In this document: piece by piece, positions 45,120-54,262 of the stretch
How the letters are laid out: every line of letters begins with the position of its first letter
How positions within the stretch are numbered: position 1 is the first letter of the stretch
NCBI RefSeq assembly: GCF_023073915.1
Contig: NZ_JADPKK010000019.1
Location: 1-64,000, forward strand
Direction of reading: 5' to 3'
Source of the DNA: Bradyrhizobium sp. 149
GTDB lineage: Bacteria > Pseudomonadota > Alphaproteobacteria > Rhizobiales > Xanthobacteraceae
Length of the DNA: 64,000 bases
Notes under the pieces: model-generated
What the model was told of the DNA's origin: nothing
Seen by the model: only the letters and a program-made list of their open reading frames with translations
Databases searched by the model: none
Position numbers and translations under genes: made by a program

Positions 45120-46325
45120 ATGGCTGTGAAGATCACGTCGATCGAGACGCTGCGCACCGAAGAATTCTCCAACGTCATCTGGGTGCGCGTCCACACCGAC
45201 ACCGGCATGATCGGTCTCGGCGAGACCTTCTACGGCGCCGGTGCAGTCGAGGCGCAGATCCACGACACCTTTGCCGGCCGCCTGCTCGGCCGCAATCCGC
45301 TGCACATCGAGGCGATCCACCGCGACATGCTGAACCTGCCGATGGCGCAGTCGTCCACCGGCGTCGAATATCGCGCGGCTTCGGCGATCGACATCGCGCT
45401 GTGGGACCTGTTCGGCAAGGTCTGCAATCAGCCGGTGCACCAGATGCTCGGCGGCCTCTGCCGTGACAAGCAGCGCATCTACAACACCTGCGCCGGCACC
45501 CAATATGTCCGCTCGACCAATATCAGCCCGGTCGCCAACTGGAATCTCGGTGCCTCCAAAAGTCCTTACGAGGATCTCGACGGTTTCATGCACCGCGCCG
45601 ACGCGCTCGCAGAAAATCTGCTGGAGAGCGGCATCTCCGCCATGAAGATCTGGCCGTTCGATCCGGCGGCGCAGGAGAACAAGGGTCTCTACATCAGCGC
45701 CGCGCAGATGAAGCAGGCGATCGAGCCGTTCGAGAAGATCCGAAAAGCAGTCGGCGACAAGATGGAGATCATGGTCGAGCTTCATTCGCTCTGGAACCTG
45801 CCGACCGCAAAACAGATCGCGCGCGCGCTCGAGCCCTACAAGCCGACCTGGTACGAAGACCCCATCCGGATGAACTCGCCGCAGGCACTGGCCGAATACG
45901 CCCGCTGCACCGACGTCTGGGTCTGCGCCAGCGAGACGCTGGGCTCGCGCTTCCCTTACAAGGACATGCTCGACCGCGACGCCATGCATGTGGTGATGGC
46001 GGATCTGTGCTGGACCGGCGGCCTCACCGAGGGTCGCAAGATCGCGGCGATGGCCGAGACCTATCACCGGCCCTTCGCACCGCACGACTGCATCGGCCCG
46101 ATCGGCTTCATCGCCGCCATCCACATGTCGTTCAGCCAGCCCAACACGCTGATTCAGGAATCGGTGCGCGCTTTCTACAAGGGCTGGTACAATGAGCTCG
46201 TCACCACCATGCCCACGATCAAGGATGGTTTTGTCTATCCAATGGAAGGCCCCGGCCTCGGCGTCGACCTTCTGCCCGCCGTATTCGACCGCTCCGATCT
46301 GACCGTGCGCCGTTCCAACGTCTGA
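45120..46325 (+). CDS. Enolase-superfamily (mandelate racemase type) dehydratase
   Basis: A 401-residue protein with an N-terminal capping domain and a C-terminal TIM barrel. Metal-site residues fit ELHS, WYEDP and ASETLG, a general acid/base His lies in APHDCIGP and a Lys in AMKIWPFD. In this superfamily such sets dehydrate acid sugars. The following IdnO- and IdnD-like genes suggest a hexonate or related aldonic acid as substrate; the exact acid is not readable. Confidence 0.85.
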   Translation: MAVKITSIETLRTEEFSNVIWVRVHTDTGMIGLGETFYGAGAVEAQIHDTFAGRLLGRNPLHIEAIHRDMLNLPMAQSSTGVEYRAASAIDIALWDLFGKVCNQPVHQMLGGLCRDKQRIYNTCAGTQYVRSTNISPVANWNLGASKSPYEDLDGFMHRADALAENLLESGISAMKIWPFDPAAQENKGLYISAAQMKQAIEPFEKIRKAVGDKMEIMVELHSLWNLPTAKQIARALEPYKPTWYEDPIRMNSPQALAEYARCTDVWVCASETLGSRFPYKDMLDRDAMHVVMADLCWTGGLTEGRKIAAMAETYHRPFAPHDCIGPIGFIAAIHMSFSQPNTLIQESVRAFYKGWYNELVTTMPTIKDGFVYPMEGPGLGVDLLPAVFDRSDLTVRRSNV

Positions 46326-46337
46326 GGATCATTTGAG

Positions 46338-47105
46338 ATGAGCACCGCCCTCTTCGACCTTTCCGGCCGCACCGCGCTGGTGACCGGCTCCTCCCGCGGC
46401 CTCGGTCGCGCCATCGCCGAGGGCATGGCCAAGGCCGGCGCCAGGATCATCGTCAACGGCGTCGATCCCAACCGCGTCGAGCAGGCCGTCGCCGAATTTC
46501 GCGCCGCCGGTCATCAGGCCGAAGGCGCCGCGTTCAACGTCACCGACGAGCCCGCGATACTCGCCGCCTTCGAGAATCTCGACAAGAAGGGCATCGCCGT
46601 CGACATCGTCGTCAACAATGCCGGCATCCAGCACCGCAAGCCGCTGGTGGAGTTCACCACCGACGAGTGGCGCAAGGTGATCGAGACCAATCTCACCAGC
46701 GCCTTCGTGATCGGCCGCGAGGCGGCCAAGCGCATGATCCCGCGCAAGCACGGCAAGATCATCAATATCGGCTCGCTCGGCAGCGAGCTCGCGCGTCCGA
46801 CGATAGCGCCCTACACCGCCGCCAAGGGCGGCATCAAGAACCTGACCCGCTCGATGGCGGTGGAATGGGCCCAGCATGGCATCCAGGCCAACGCGATCGG
46901 CCCCGGTTACATGCTGACCGACATGAACGAGGCGCTGGTCAACAACATCGACTTCAACAATTGGCTGATGGGCCGCGTTCCCTCCAAGCGCTGGGGCCGA
47001 CCGGACGAGCTGGTGGGCGCCGCGATCTTCCTCGCGTCCGATGCGTCCACCTATGTCAACGGCCAGATCATCTATGTCGATGGCGGCATGATCGCTGCGA
47101 TGTGA
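46338..47105 (+). CDS. idnO: SDR, gluconate 5-dehydrogenase-like
   Basis: A 255-residue SDR with TGSSRGLG, NNAGIQHRKPL, the catalytic Tyr/Lys in YTAAKGG and a C-terminal YVDGG. The LVNNAGIQHRKP and MAVEWAQHGIQAN patterns match the 5-keto-D-gluconate reductase (IdnO) branch, which interconverts 5-ketogluconate and gluconate. It sits 12 bases after the dehydratase gene and 24 before the IdnD-like gene. The name is by similarity; the substrate here may differ. Confidence 0.85.
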   Translation: MSTALFDLSGRTALVTGSSRGLGRAIAEGMAKAGARIIVNGVDPNRVEQAVAEFRAAGHQAEGAAFNVTDEPAILAAFENLDKKGIAVDIVVNNAGIQHRKPLVEFTTDEWRKVIETNLTSAFVIGREAAKRMIPRKHGKIINIGSLGSELARPTIAPYTAAKGGIKNLTRSMAVEWAQHGIQANAIGPGYMLTDMNEALVNNIDFNNWLMGRVPSKRWGRPDELVGAAIFLASDASTYVNGQIIYVDGGMIAAM

Positions 47106-47129
47106 TCCGAAACGCCCAGTGAGCCCGCC

Positions 47130-48161
47130 ATGCGCGCCGTCGTCATTCACGCACCGAAAGATTTGCGGATCGACCTCTATCCGGATCCAGCGCCCGGTCC
47201 GGGCGAGGTCCGCGTCAAGATCGCCAATGGCGGCATCTGCGGATCCGATCTTCACTACTATCACCACGGCGGCTTCGGCGTCGTGCGCATCCAGCAACCG
47301 ATGGCACTGGGGCACGAGATCGCGGGCGTGATCGCTGATGCCGGCGACGGCGTCACCGGCGTAAAGGCCGGCACCCGCGTCGCGGTCAATCCGAGCAAGC
47401 CGTGCGGCCAGTGCCTGCATTGCCAGGAAGGCATGCGCAACCAGTGCCTCGACATGCGCTTCCTCGGCAGCGCGATGCGCTTTCCCCATGTGCAGGGCGG
47501 TTTTCGCGAATTCATCACGGTCGATGCGACGCAGGCCGTTCCGATCGCGGACAAGCTGTCGCTGGCGGAAGCCGCGGTCGCCGAGCCGCTCGCTGTGTGC
47601 CTGCACGCCGGCAGGCAGGCCGGGCCCCTGCTCGGCAAGCGCGTGCTGATCACCGGCTGCGGCCCGATCGGCGCGCTGATGATTTTGGTCTCGCGCTTCG
47701 GTGGCGCAGCCGAGATCGTGGTCACCGATGTCGCGGAGGCGCCGCTTGCGGTCGCCAGGAAGCTCGGCGCCACGCACGCCATCAATGTATCGTCCAACGC
47801 CGCGGCGCTCGATCCCTGGCGCACCGGCAAAGGTGTGTTCGACACGCTGTTCGAAGCCTCGGGCAACCAGGCCGCATTGCGCACTGCGCTCGACGTGCTC
47901 AGGCCCGGTGCCACGCTGGTGCAGCTCGGCCTCGGCGGCGAGATGACGCTGCCGATCAACTCCATCGTCGCCAAGGAATTGCAGCTGCGCGGGACCTTCC
48001 GCTTCGATCCCGAGTTCGAGCTGGCCGTGCGGCTGATGGGCGAAGGCCTGATCGACGTAAAGCCGCTGATCACGGCGACCATGCCGTTCGAGAACGCGGT
48101 CGCAGCGTTCGAGCTCGCCAGTGACCGCTCGCAGTCGATGAAGGTGCAACTGACGTTCTGA
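47130..48161 (+). CDS. idnD: L-idonate 5-dehydrogenase-like zinc MDR
   Basis: A 343-residue medium-chain dehydrogenase: catalytic zinc motif GICGSDLHYYHHGGFG, GHE, structural zinc CGQCLHCQEGMRNQC and Rossmann GCGPIGALM. The YYHHGGFG loop is characteristic of L-idonate 5-dehydrogenase, which oxidises L-idonate to 5-ketogluconate. Together with IdnO this gives a route from idonate-type acids to gluconate; the dehydratase may feed or bypass it. Confidence 0.88.
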   Translation: MRAVVIHAPKDLRIDLYPDPAPGPGEVRVKIANGGICGSDLHYYHHGGFGVVRIQQPMALGHEIAGVIADAGDGVTGVKAGTRVAVNPSKPCGQCLHCQEGMRNQCLDMRFLGSAMRFPHVQGGFREFITVDATQAVPIADKLSLAEAAVAEPLAVCLHAGRQAGPLLGKRVLITGCGPIGALMILVSRFGGAAEIVVTDVAEAPLAVARKLGATHAINVSSNAAALDPWRTGKGVFDTLFEASGNQAALRTALDVLRPGATLVQLGLGGEMTLPINSIVAKELQLRGTFRFDPEFELAVRLMGEGLIDVKPLITATMPFENAVAAFELASDRSQSMKVQLTF

Positions 48162-48191
48162 GCCAGGTCACGTTCTTAGCGAAGACCGCTG

Positions 48192-49067
48192 CTATTGGTT
48201 CTCGATCAGCCGGTCGCTGACCAGCCGCACGGCGCCCCGTTTCCACGAATAGTCCGCGCCCAGGCGCAGGCCGCTGTCGCCGCGTGCCAGCACCGCGCCG
48301 GTCCTGGCATCGCGCACCTGGAAGCCGAGCGTGTATTCGGTGCGGCTGACCCGCCGCACCACGCCGATGAGCGTCTGATCTGCACCGAGCCCGTGCGCAA
48401 TTGGCGCCTCGCAGCCGCCGCAGTCGCGTAAAGCGCGCGCCTTCACCGCCTCCTCGTTTGCACTGCCGACATCGACGATCCGGTAGCGGCCGGATTGGCC
48501 GAGGGCGTCGCGGACGCTGCCGGTCACTTCGGCCAGATAGGATGCATCTGCGGCGGCGAGGCCGGCGGCCGGTGCCGCGGTGTTGTCCTCGAGCTCGAAT
48601 TCGAACACCGTCAGCGCAATCGGCGCGGGTGTGCCGAGTGCGACCATGACCTCGCGGGACAAGAAGATCTCGGCACGCTGCCACGATTCATCATTGTCGC
48701 CGCGGAAGGTGTAGAGCTTGTCCATCACGATCTTTTTGGTACCGACGTCGATCACGGCGACCTTGGCCCATTGGACCAGCGTGCTCGTCTTCTGGATGCC
48801 GCCGATGACCTTGAACGCCGCGCCGTGCTGGGCCGACGGAACGAGCCGGTAGCGCCCGTCGCCGCCGATGTCTTGCCGGAGCGCGGCCATGAAGGCCGAC
48901 AGCCGTCGCTCGTGGGCGGCGCTCTGGTTGGCCGGCTCAGCCGACGTATCGGTATAACTGAAGTCGTCCATGGCGACGCCGATGGCCGTCTCGGTGGCGG
49001 CCGGCGCATGAGACGCCGGGAGGACGAACAAGAGGCAAGCAGAGAGGATCAACCGGCGCAGGTGCAT
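48192..49067 (-). CDS. Exported DUF2380-type protein with two related halves
   Basis: About 291 residues with a signal peptide (MHLRRLILSACLLFVLPASH). Two similar halves follow: MDDFSYTDTS...FMAALRQDIGGDGRYRLV, and FEFELEDNTAA...VTGSVRDALGQSGRYRIV, each ending in a xGRYR strand, as in DUF2380/DUF3280 proteins. Cys-x2-Cys in DCGGCE lies in the second half. The gene is divergent from a sensor kinase gene. Function is unknown. Confidence 0.82.
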   Translation of the reverse strand: MHLRRLILSACLLFVLPASHAPAATETAIGVAMDDFSYTDTSAEPANQSAAHERRLSAFMAALRQDIGGDGRYRLVPSAQHGAAFKVIGGIQKTSTLVQWAKVAVIDVGTKKIVMDKLYTFRGDNDESWQRAEIFLSREVMVALGTPAPIALTVFEFELEDNTAAPAAGLAAADASYLAEVTGSVRDALGQSGRYRIVDVGSANEEAVKARALRDCGGCEAPIAHGLGADQTLIGVVRRVSRTEYTLGFQVRDARTGAVLARGDSGLRLGADYSWKRGAVRLVSDRLIENQ

Positions 49068-49258
49068 GAGCGGGCCTCGTGTGACGCAGCGGCCCGCAAT
49101 CTGGACGGCGGAATCTGGCCATGCAGCGGCGCAAGTCCCGCCGATGACCGGGAAAATTTCACGACGCTGCACCGCAGTCGGGCCTGGCGGCTTTGCGCCG
49201 GATGTGTTCTGCCGTTTAATGCGGGCGCGACAAACCCGTTCGCACCAGGTGCCCGCCG

Positions 49259-50644
49259 ATGTGGAACCGCCCGAGGTTCGATCTCAAAGTCCGTCTGACG
49301 TTGCGCGTGGCCGCGATATCTGCCGCCTGCTTCGCCGCGATCTCCGCCTATTTCCTGATTACGGCCGACCGCGCGGCGCATGCGCGCCTCGACGATATCG
49401 CCGTCATCGTGGCGAAGACGCTGGAGCTGCAACAGGGCAAAATCCAGTGGGTCGCCAGCCCGCGCTCGGACTTTCCCAATCTCGACCCCGTTTCGGCTTA
49501 TGTGATGACGCCCGGTCTGTGTCTGGCGTTCCGCGGCACGAGCGGCGACATCCTCCAGCGCTTCTGCAGCGGCGCGCCTGCTCCGGCGAGCCCGCCGCCG
49601 CAAGCCTTCGCGGCCTTCTATCGCGGCCTGTTCGACCCCGGCCGCGAAGCGGCACGGCCAGTGATCGTGCGCGGTACGAAGCTCGGCGACACCGTGGTCT
49701 CGGTCGATCCGGCCGTGCAGACAGCGGACGCCTGGCACGAGGCCGGCCGCCTGATGCTCGCGCTGGCGATCGCGCTGCCGCTGCTGTGCGCGCTGGTCTA
49801 CGCCGCGCTGGCACGGGCGCTACGCCCCACCCGCTTGATCCGCACCGGCCTCGAGCGGATCGCCGCCAACGACCTCACCACCCGGCTGCCGCCGTTCGAT
49901 CTTGCCGAGCTCTCCGCGATCCGCGACGGCTTCAACCATCTCGCCGAAAGCCTCGAGACCGCGCTCGCCGAGCGCAGCGAACTGACGCGGAAGCTGATCG
50001 CGCTCCAGGACGAGGAGCGCCGCCATCTCGCGCGCGAGCTGCACGACGAGTTCGGCCAGTCGCTCGCCGCCATCCGCGCGCTCGCCTCCTCCGCCCGCCA
50101 GACCGCCGCGCAGGACTGCCCTGCCCTGCTCGGCGAATGTGACGGCATCGCGCGGACCGCAACCGGCATGATGGAGACGTTGCGGGGCACGCTGTTCCGG
50201 CTGCGGCCGCCCGATGTCGAGGAGCTCGGGCTGGTCGCCAGCCTCGAAGGCCTGGTCGCGGGTTGGAACGGGCGCAGCCGCGGCGAGACCCGCTTCTCGA
50301 TCCGGTTCGACGGCGCATTCGAGACCCTGCCGGCTACGATCAGCGCCAGCCTCTACCGGATCGTGCAGGAGGCGCTCACCAACGCCGCCAAGCATGCCGT
50401 CGCCACGCGGGTCAGCCTGGAATTGACGATGGGGGCCAGCGAGATCGCGCTTGCGATCGACGATGACGGACGCGCGAGCGATCCCGTCGCGAAATCCGGA
50501 ATGGGCCTGCTCGGGATGCGCGAGCGCGTCGCAGCCTTGCGCGGCCAATTGAGCTTCGAGGCCGCGCCGAACGGCGGCTCCGCACTGCGCGTGGTCATTC
50601 CACTCGCAGCCGCCGATCGGCAGCCGCTGGAGCATGCCGCATGA
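49259..50644 (+). CDS. NarL-type membrane sensor histidine kinase
   Basis: A 461-residue kinase: N-terminal membrane helix, a periplasmic region (about 38-165), a second membrane helix (about 166-185), HAMP and a HisKA_3 dimerisation domain with His261 in ARELHDEFGQ, then an ATPase domain with GMGLLGMRERV. It is paired by a four-base overlap with the LuxR-type regulator downstream. The periplasmic part should sense an extracellular or periplasmic cue, possibly linked to the divergent exported protein. Confidence 0.92.
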   Translation: MWNRPRFDLKVRLTLRVAAISAACFAAISAYFLITADRAAHARLDDIAVIVAKTLELQQGKIQWVASPRSDFPNLDPVSAYVMTPGLCLAFRGTSGDILQRFCSGAPAPASPPPQAFAAFYRGLFDPGREAARPVIVRGTKLGDTVVSVDPAVQTADAWHEAGRLMLALAIALPLLCALVYAALARALRPTRLIRTGLERIAANDLTTRLPPFDLAELSAIRDGFNHLAESLETALAERSELTRKLIALQDEERRHLARELHDEFGQSLAAIRALASSARQTAAQDCPALLGECDGIARTATGMMETLRGTLFRLRPPDVEELGLVASLEGLVAGWNGRSRGETRFSIRFDGAFETLPATISASLYRIVQEALTNAAKHAVATRVSLELTMGASEIALAIDDDGRASDPVAKSGMGLLGMRERVAALRGQLSFEAAPNGGSALRVVIPLAAADRQPLEHAA

Positions 50645-51303
50645 GCGCGGCCGACGCGACCATTCTGCTGGTCGACGACCATTCCGTCGTCCGCGAGGGC
50701 TATCGTTCCGTGCTCCAGAAGCAGCCTGGACTGCGCGTCATCGCCGAAGCGGCCGACGGCGCCGAGGCCTACCGTCTCTACAAATCGGAGGCGCCCGACC
50801 TCGTCATCATGGACCTGAGCATGCCCGGCATCGGCGGCATCGAGGCGGTCAGGCGCATCAGGCAGTGGGACAAGGGCGCGAGGATCCTCGTCTTCACGAT
50901 GCACGAGAATGCCGGCTTTGCCGTGCAGGCGATCCGCGCCGGCGCCAGGGGCTACGTCACCAAGACCAGTCCGCCGGAGACGCTGGTGCGCGCCGTAATG
51001 GACGTGCTCGCCGGCAAGATCGCCATCAGCCCCGACATCGACCATGAGCTCGCGCTGAGCCGGCTCGCCGGGGAAAGTTCGGCCGCCGATGTCCTCACCC
51101 CGCGCGAGTTCGAGGTGCTGCGGCTGCTGCTCGCCGAGAACACGACGGAGGAGATCGCCGAGACGCTCCATGTCAGCCCGAAGACGGTGGCGAACCTGCA
51201 TTCCCTGATCAAGGACAAGCTCGGCGTCGGGTCCGACATCGAGCTGGTCCGGCTGGCGCTGCGCCAGGGAATATTGACGGACGTCGATCTCGGCGAGGCC
51301 TGA
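50641..51303 (+). CDS. NarL/LuxR-family response regulator
   Basis: A 220-residue regulator: receiver with phospho-acceptor Asp57 in IMDLSMPGIGG and the Lys in YVTKTSPPE, then a C-terminal LuxR-type HTH (about 148-212, LTPREFEVLRLL and AETLHVSPKTVANL). It is the cognate partner of the upstream kinase, given the ATGA overlap. Targets are unknown; the divergent DUF2380 gene is a candidate. Confidence 0.93.
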   Translation: MSAADATILLVDDHSVVREGYRSVLQKQPGLRVIAEAADGAEAYRLYKSEAPDLVIMDLSMPGIGGIEAVRRIRQWDKGARILVFTMHENAGFAVQAIRAGARGYVTKTSPPETLVRAVMDVLAGKIAISPDIDHELALSRLAGESSAADVLTPREFEVLRLLLAENTTEEIAETLHVSPKTVANLHSLIKDKLGVGSDIELVRLALRQGILTDVDLGEA

Positions 51304-51307
51304 TCGC

Positions 51308-52255
51308 TCAGGCGAGATAGCGCGTCAGATAACCTTCCATCGCGTAGAGCGCACAGAGCGCGAGGCTCGACCACACGGCGGCGGTGAAATACAGGAACAT
51401 CCAGGTCAGCTCGCCCTTCCAGTGCGCGATGTCGTGGGTCACGACCCAGCGCGTCGAGACGTCATGCAGGCCTTCGAGGAAGCCGAGCAATCTGTTGCCC
51501 TCTTCATGCCCTGCCCGCCAGCGGCTCAGGTACATCGGCACGTCGACGGTGACGAGGAAGGCCAGGAAGCAGGCGATGCCGACGATGCCGGCAATCAGCG
51601 CCCAGCGCACCGGTCCCTGGAATTCCGGCATTAGCCGGCACAGCACGATGCCCGCGAGAAAGAAAGTCACCGCCCACAGCGAGTTCTCGATCGCGTTGTA
51701 GAGGAAGTTGGTCGTCACCACCGCGTACCAGGAGAAGCACTCCGCGATGATGATAATGGGCACGATCACCCACGCGATGTTCACGACCGTCTCGGCGCCC
51801 GTGATGGTCCCGAGCTGATGCAGGGTAACCGCCCATTGCGCGGCGAAGCACAGTTCGGCCACGGTCGCGACGGTGCGGCCGACGAAGACGCTGGAGAGCC
51901 AGGTGTCGAACAGGCAGATGCGCTGCACGTCGGCGCGCGGCAGGAACGAGCGGAAGGCGCAGCCGAAGACATAGCCGGCGCAGAGCAGGAACATCAGCCC
52001 GATGTCGGAGCCCCCACCGAGACTCCCCGCAGGCGTCGGGTAGAACGCGCGGTACAGCATGAACCAGACGAGAATGTTGACAGCACTGGCCAGCGTCAGG
52101 GACCCCCACCACCACGCGAGGGGATTTGACCGCGCCCACCACTGCAACATGAATTGCTCCGCCGTAACCGATATGACATCTGGTCGTAATAATCCTGTCA
52201 CAACAAGCCACGCAATCAGGACAAAAATCGGTGTGCGGAGTTGCTCTTCGCTCAC
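51308..52255 (-). CDS. Polytopic membrane protein of unknown function
   Basis: About 315 residues with roughly eight hydrophobic helices and no recognised transporter motif. Notable polar/aromatic positions include HDIAHWKGELTWMF near the C terminus. I use the GTG at 52255 (MSEEQLRT) because the ATG at 52294 would place the first codons inside the dyad at 52276-52290. It is divergent from an IclR regulator and convergent with the response-regulator gene, with a small stem across both stop codons (51298-51313). Confidence 0.75.
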   Translation of the reverse strand: MSEEQLRTPIFVLIAWLVVTGLLRPDVISVTAEQFMLQWWARSNPLAWWWGSLTLASAVNILVWFMLYRAFYPTPAGSLGGGSDIGLMFLLCAGYVFGCAFRSFLPRADVQRICLFDTWLSSVFVGRTVATVAELCFAAQWAVTLHQLGTITGAETVVNIAWVIVPIIIIAECFSWYAVVTTNFLYNAIENSLWAVTFFLAGIVLCRLMPEFQGPVRWALIAGIVGIACFLAFLVTVDVPMYLSRWRAGHEEGNRLLGFLEGLHDVSTRWVVTHDIAHWKGELTWMFLYFTAAVWSSLALCALYAMEGYLTRYLA

Positions 52256-52275
52256 ATTCGTCCCAGCTGCAGGCC

Positions 52276-52290
52276 GTCCGCATAGTGGAC
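52276..52290. promoter_or_regulatory. Near-palindromic operator, IclR-type
   Basis: GTCCGCATAGTGGAC is a 15-bp dyad with one mismatched pair. The TCCGCnnnGTGGA core resembles sites of IclR-family regulators. It lies 62 bases upstream of the IclR start and just upstream of the membrane-protein GTG, so it could serve both. Confidence 0.55.
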
Positions 52291-52351
52291 ACATAAGCCC
52301 TATTTTCTGAATCTATTGGACAATCGCCATGACCGGGTTCATTAAAGCCGC

Positions 52352-53230
52352 ATGGCCAAAACCGCGTCCAAACCAATCCGCGCCTCCTCGTCCGCTGCCG
52401 CCGTGCTGGCGGACAGCGCCGATGACGCCGCCTTTGCAACGACGCTGGCAAAGGGTCTCGTGGTGCTCGAAGCGTTCAAGGCGGGGGCGACGCAGCTCGG
52501 CAACATGGAGCTGTCGACGCTGACGGGGATTCCGCGCCCGACGGTGGCGCGGCTGACGCATACGCTCGCCGAGCTCGGCTACCTCCGCTACGATCCCGAA
52601 CGCGCCAAATATCGCATCGGCGCGCGCGCACTTCGGATGGCGCATCCACTGCTCGCCGACATGCAGTTCCGCCAGCTCGCGCGGCCGATGATGCAGGAAT
52701 TGGCGCAGAGCGTGCGCGGCACGGTTTCGATCGGCCTGCTCGATGCGACCTCCATGATCTATGTCGAGACCGCGCGCTCCGGCGACGTCGGCGCGCACGT
52801 TCCCGACATCGGCATGCCCATCTCGGTGGTCATGACGGCGATGGGCCGCGCCGCAGCGGCGACCTTGCCGCAGGCCGATGCCGCGCTGCTCGAAGAGCGC
52901 ATTGCCAGCGAGGACACCGAGCTGTGGTCGGCCTTCCGCGAGACATACCGCGCCGGCCTCGTACAATGCGCCAGCCGCGGCTTCTGCACCTGCTTCGGCG
53001 AGTACATGGCCTCGATCCATGCCGTCGCCGCGCCGCTGTTTCATGCGCGTGAGGAGAAGCAGACTTTTTCTATCAATTGCGGCATTCCCGCGTTCCGGCT
53101 CCAGCCCGGCCAGCTGGAGAGCGAGATCGGCCCGCGCATTGCCGCCCTTGCCGACAGTATCCGCGCCATCGTTGGCGCGGCGGGACCGATCGAGACACAA
53201 ATGCAAAACAAGAAGAGCGCCAAGAGATGA
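52352..53230 (+). CDS. IclR-family transcriptional regulator
   Basis: A 292-residue regulator with an N-terminal winged HTH (about 30-90, LSTLTGIPRPTVARLTHTLA) and a GAF-like effector domain (about 100-270). IclR proteins often control aromatic or organic-acid catabolism. Its immediate downstream neighbours are two solute-binding proteins, so it probably regulates uptake of a carboxylate or amino-acid-like compound. Confidence 0.9.
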   Translation: MAKTASKPIRASSSAAAVLADSADDAAFATTLAKGLVVLEAFKAGATQLGNMELSTLTGIPRPTVARLTHTLAELGYLRYDPERAKYRIGARALRMAHPLLADMQFRQLARPMMQELAQSVRGTVSIGLLDATSMIYVETARSGDVGAHVPDIGMPISVVMTAMGRAAAATLPQADAALLEERIASEDTELWSAFRETYRAGLVQCASRGFCTCFGEYMASIHAVAAPLFHAREEKQTFSINCGIPAFRLQPGQLESEIGPRIAALADSIRAIVGAAGPIETQMQNKKSAKR

Positions 53231-53266
53231 ACAACACAATTGGCGCTCCGCCACCGGGAGGCCATC

Positions 53267-54241
53267 ATGACCGTGACACGGCGGACATTCTTGGGCACCC
53301 TCGCCCTTTCGCTATCCGGGCTTCCATTCTCTGCACGCGCTGAGGACGCCTGGCCGTCGCGTGTGGTGCGGCTGATCTCGCCTTACGGGCCCGGCGGCTC
53401 CAACGACATCTCGCTGCGGCTGCTGGCCGAAGAGTTCGGCCGCAGCCTGCACCAACAGTTCATCGTCGAGAACAAGCCGGGCGCCGGCACGCGCATCGCC
53501 AACGACACGGTCGCGCATGCGCCGGGTGACGGCTACACCCTCCTCTATGTCGCGGCTCCCTACGCCACCGCCGAAGCGCTGTTCGGCAAGCTGACCTATG
53601 AGCGCAAGGATCTGCAGCCGGTCGCGATGGCGGTGATCGCACCGTTGTTCCTGATCATCAACGCGGACGCGCCGTTCAAGACGCTCCCCGAATTGATCGC
53701 CTACGGCAAATCGAAGCCGGATGGTCTGACCTTCGCCTCACCCGGCGCCGGCTCGCAGCCGCATCTCGCCGGTGAGCTCCTGTTCAGGGATGCCGGCGTC
53801 AAGGGACTCAACATTCCCTTCCGTGGCGATGCGGCGTCCTACACGGAGCTGCTCGCCGGTCGCGTCGACGCCACGCTGACAGCGCTGCCGACCGCACTGC
53901 CCTACATCCAGAGCGGCAAGTTCGCCGTGCTCGGCGTTGCCTCGAGCGAACGCAGCGCGCTCTACCCGCAGGCGCCGACCCTGCGCGAGCAGGGTTTTCC
54001 CAACGTGGCCGCCGCGGGCTGGTACGGCTTCATGGCGCCAATGACGACCCCGCGCGCAATCATCGACAAGCTGCAGGCCGAGATTCTGCGAGCACTCGCC
54101 GATCCCGTGGTGAAGGACAAGCTGACGGCCCAGGGTCTTGAGGTGCACGCCGGCACTGCGGCCGAATTCGGCCAGTTCATCGACAACGAGACAAAAAAGT
54201 GGACCGCGCTGATCAGGGAGGCCGGTCTCAAGGGCGAGTGA
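53267..54241 (+). CDS. Tripartite tricarboxylate transporter binding protein (TctC/Bug)
   Basis: About 324 residues. A twin-arginine-like signal (MTVTRRTFLGTLALSLSG) leads to a mature Bug-fold protein with YGPGGSNDISLRLLAEE and FIVENKPGAGTRI. GGGAGG lies five bases upstream of the ATG at 53267. TctC proteins deliver carboxylates to TctA/TctB membrane subunits; none is present here, so it is an orphan that may use a distant transporter or act as a sensor. Confidence 0.9.
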   Translation: MTVTRRTFLGTLALSLSGLPFSARAEDAWPSRVVRLISPYGPGGSNDISLRLLAEEFGRSLHQQFIVENKPGAGTRIANDTVAHAPGDGYTLLYVAAPYATAEALFGKLTYERKDLQPVAMAVIAPLFLIINADAPFKTLPELIAYGKSKPDGLTFASPGAGSQPHLAGELLFRDAGVKGLNIPFRGDAASYTELLAGRVDATLTALPTALPYIQSGKFAVLGVASSERSALYPQAPTLREQGFPNVAAAGWYGFMAPMTTPRAIIDKLQAEILRALADPVVKDKLTAQGLEVHAGTAAEFGQFIDNETKKWTALIREAGLKGE

Positions 54242-54262
54242 CAGTCACGAACAGGAATGGAA

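Noticed and set aside
46329..48149. Leftward open frame of 606 codons opposite idnO and idnD
   Set aside because: Spans two well-supported dehydrogenase genes on the other strand and shows only GC-driven composition.
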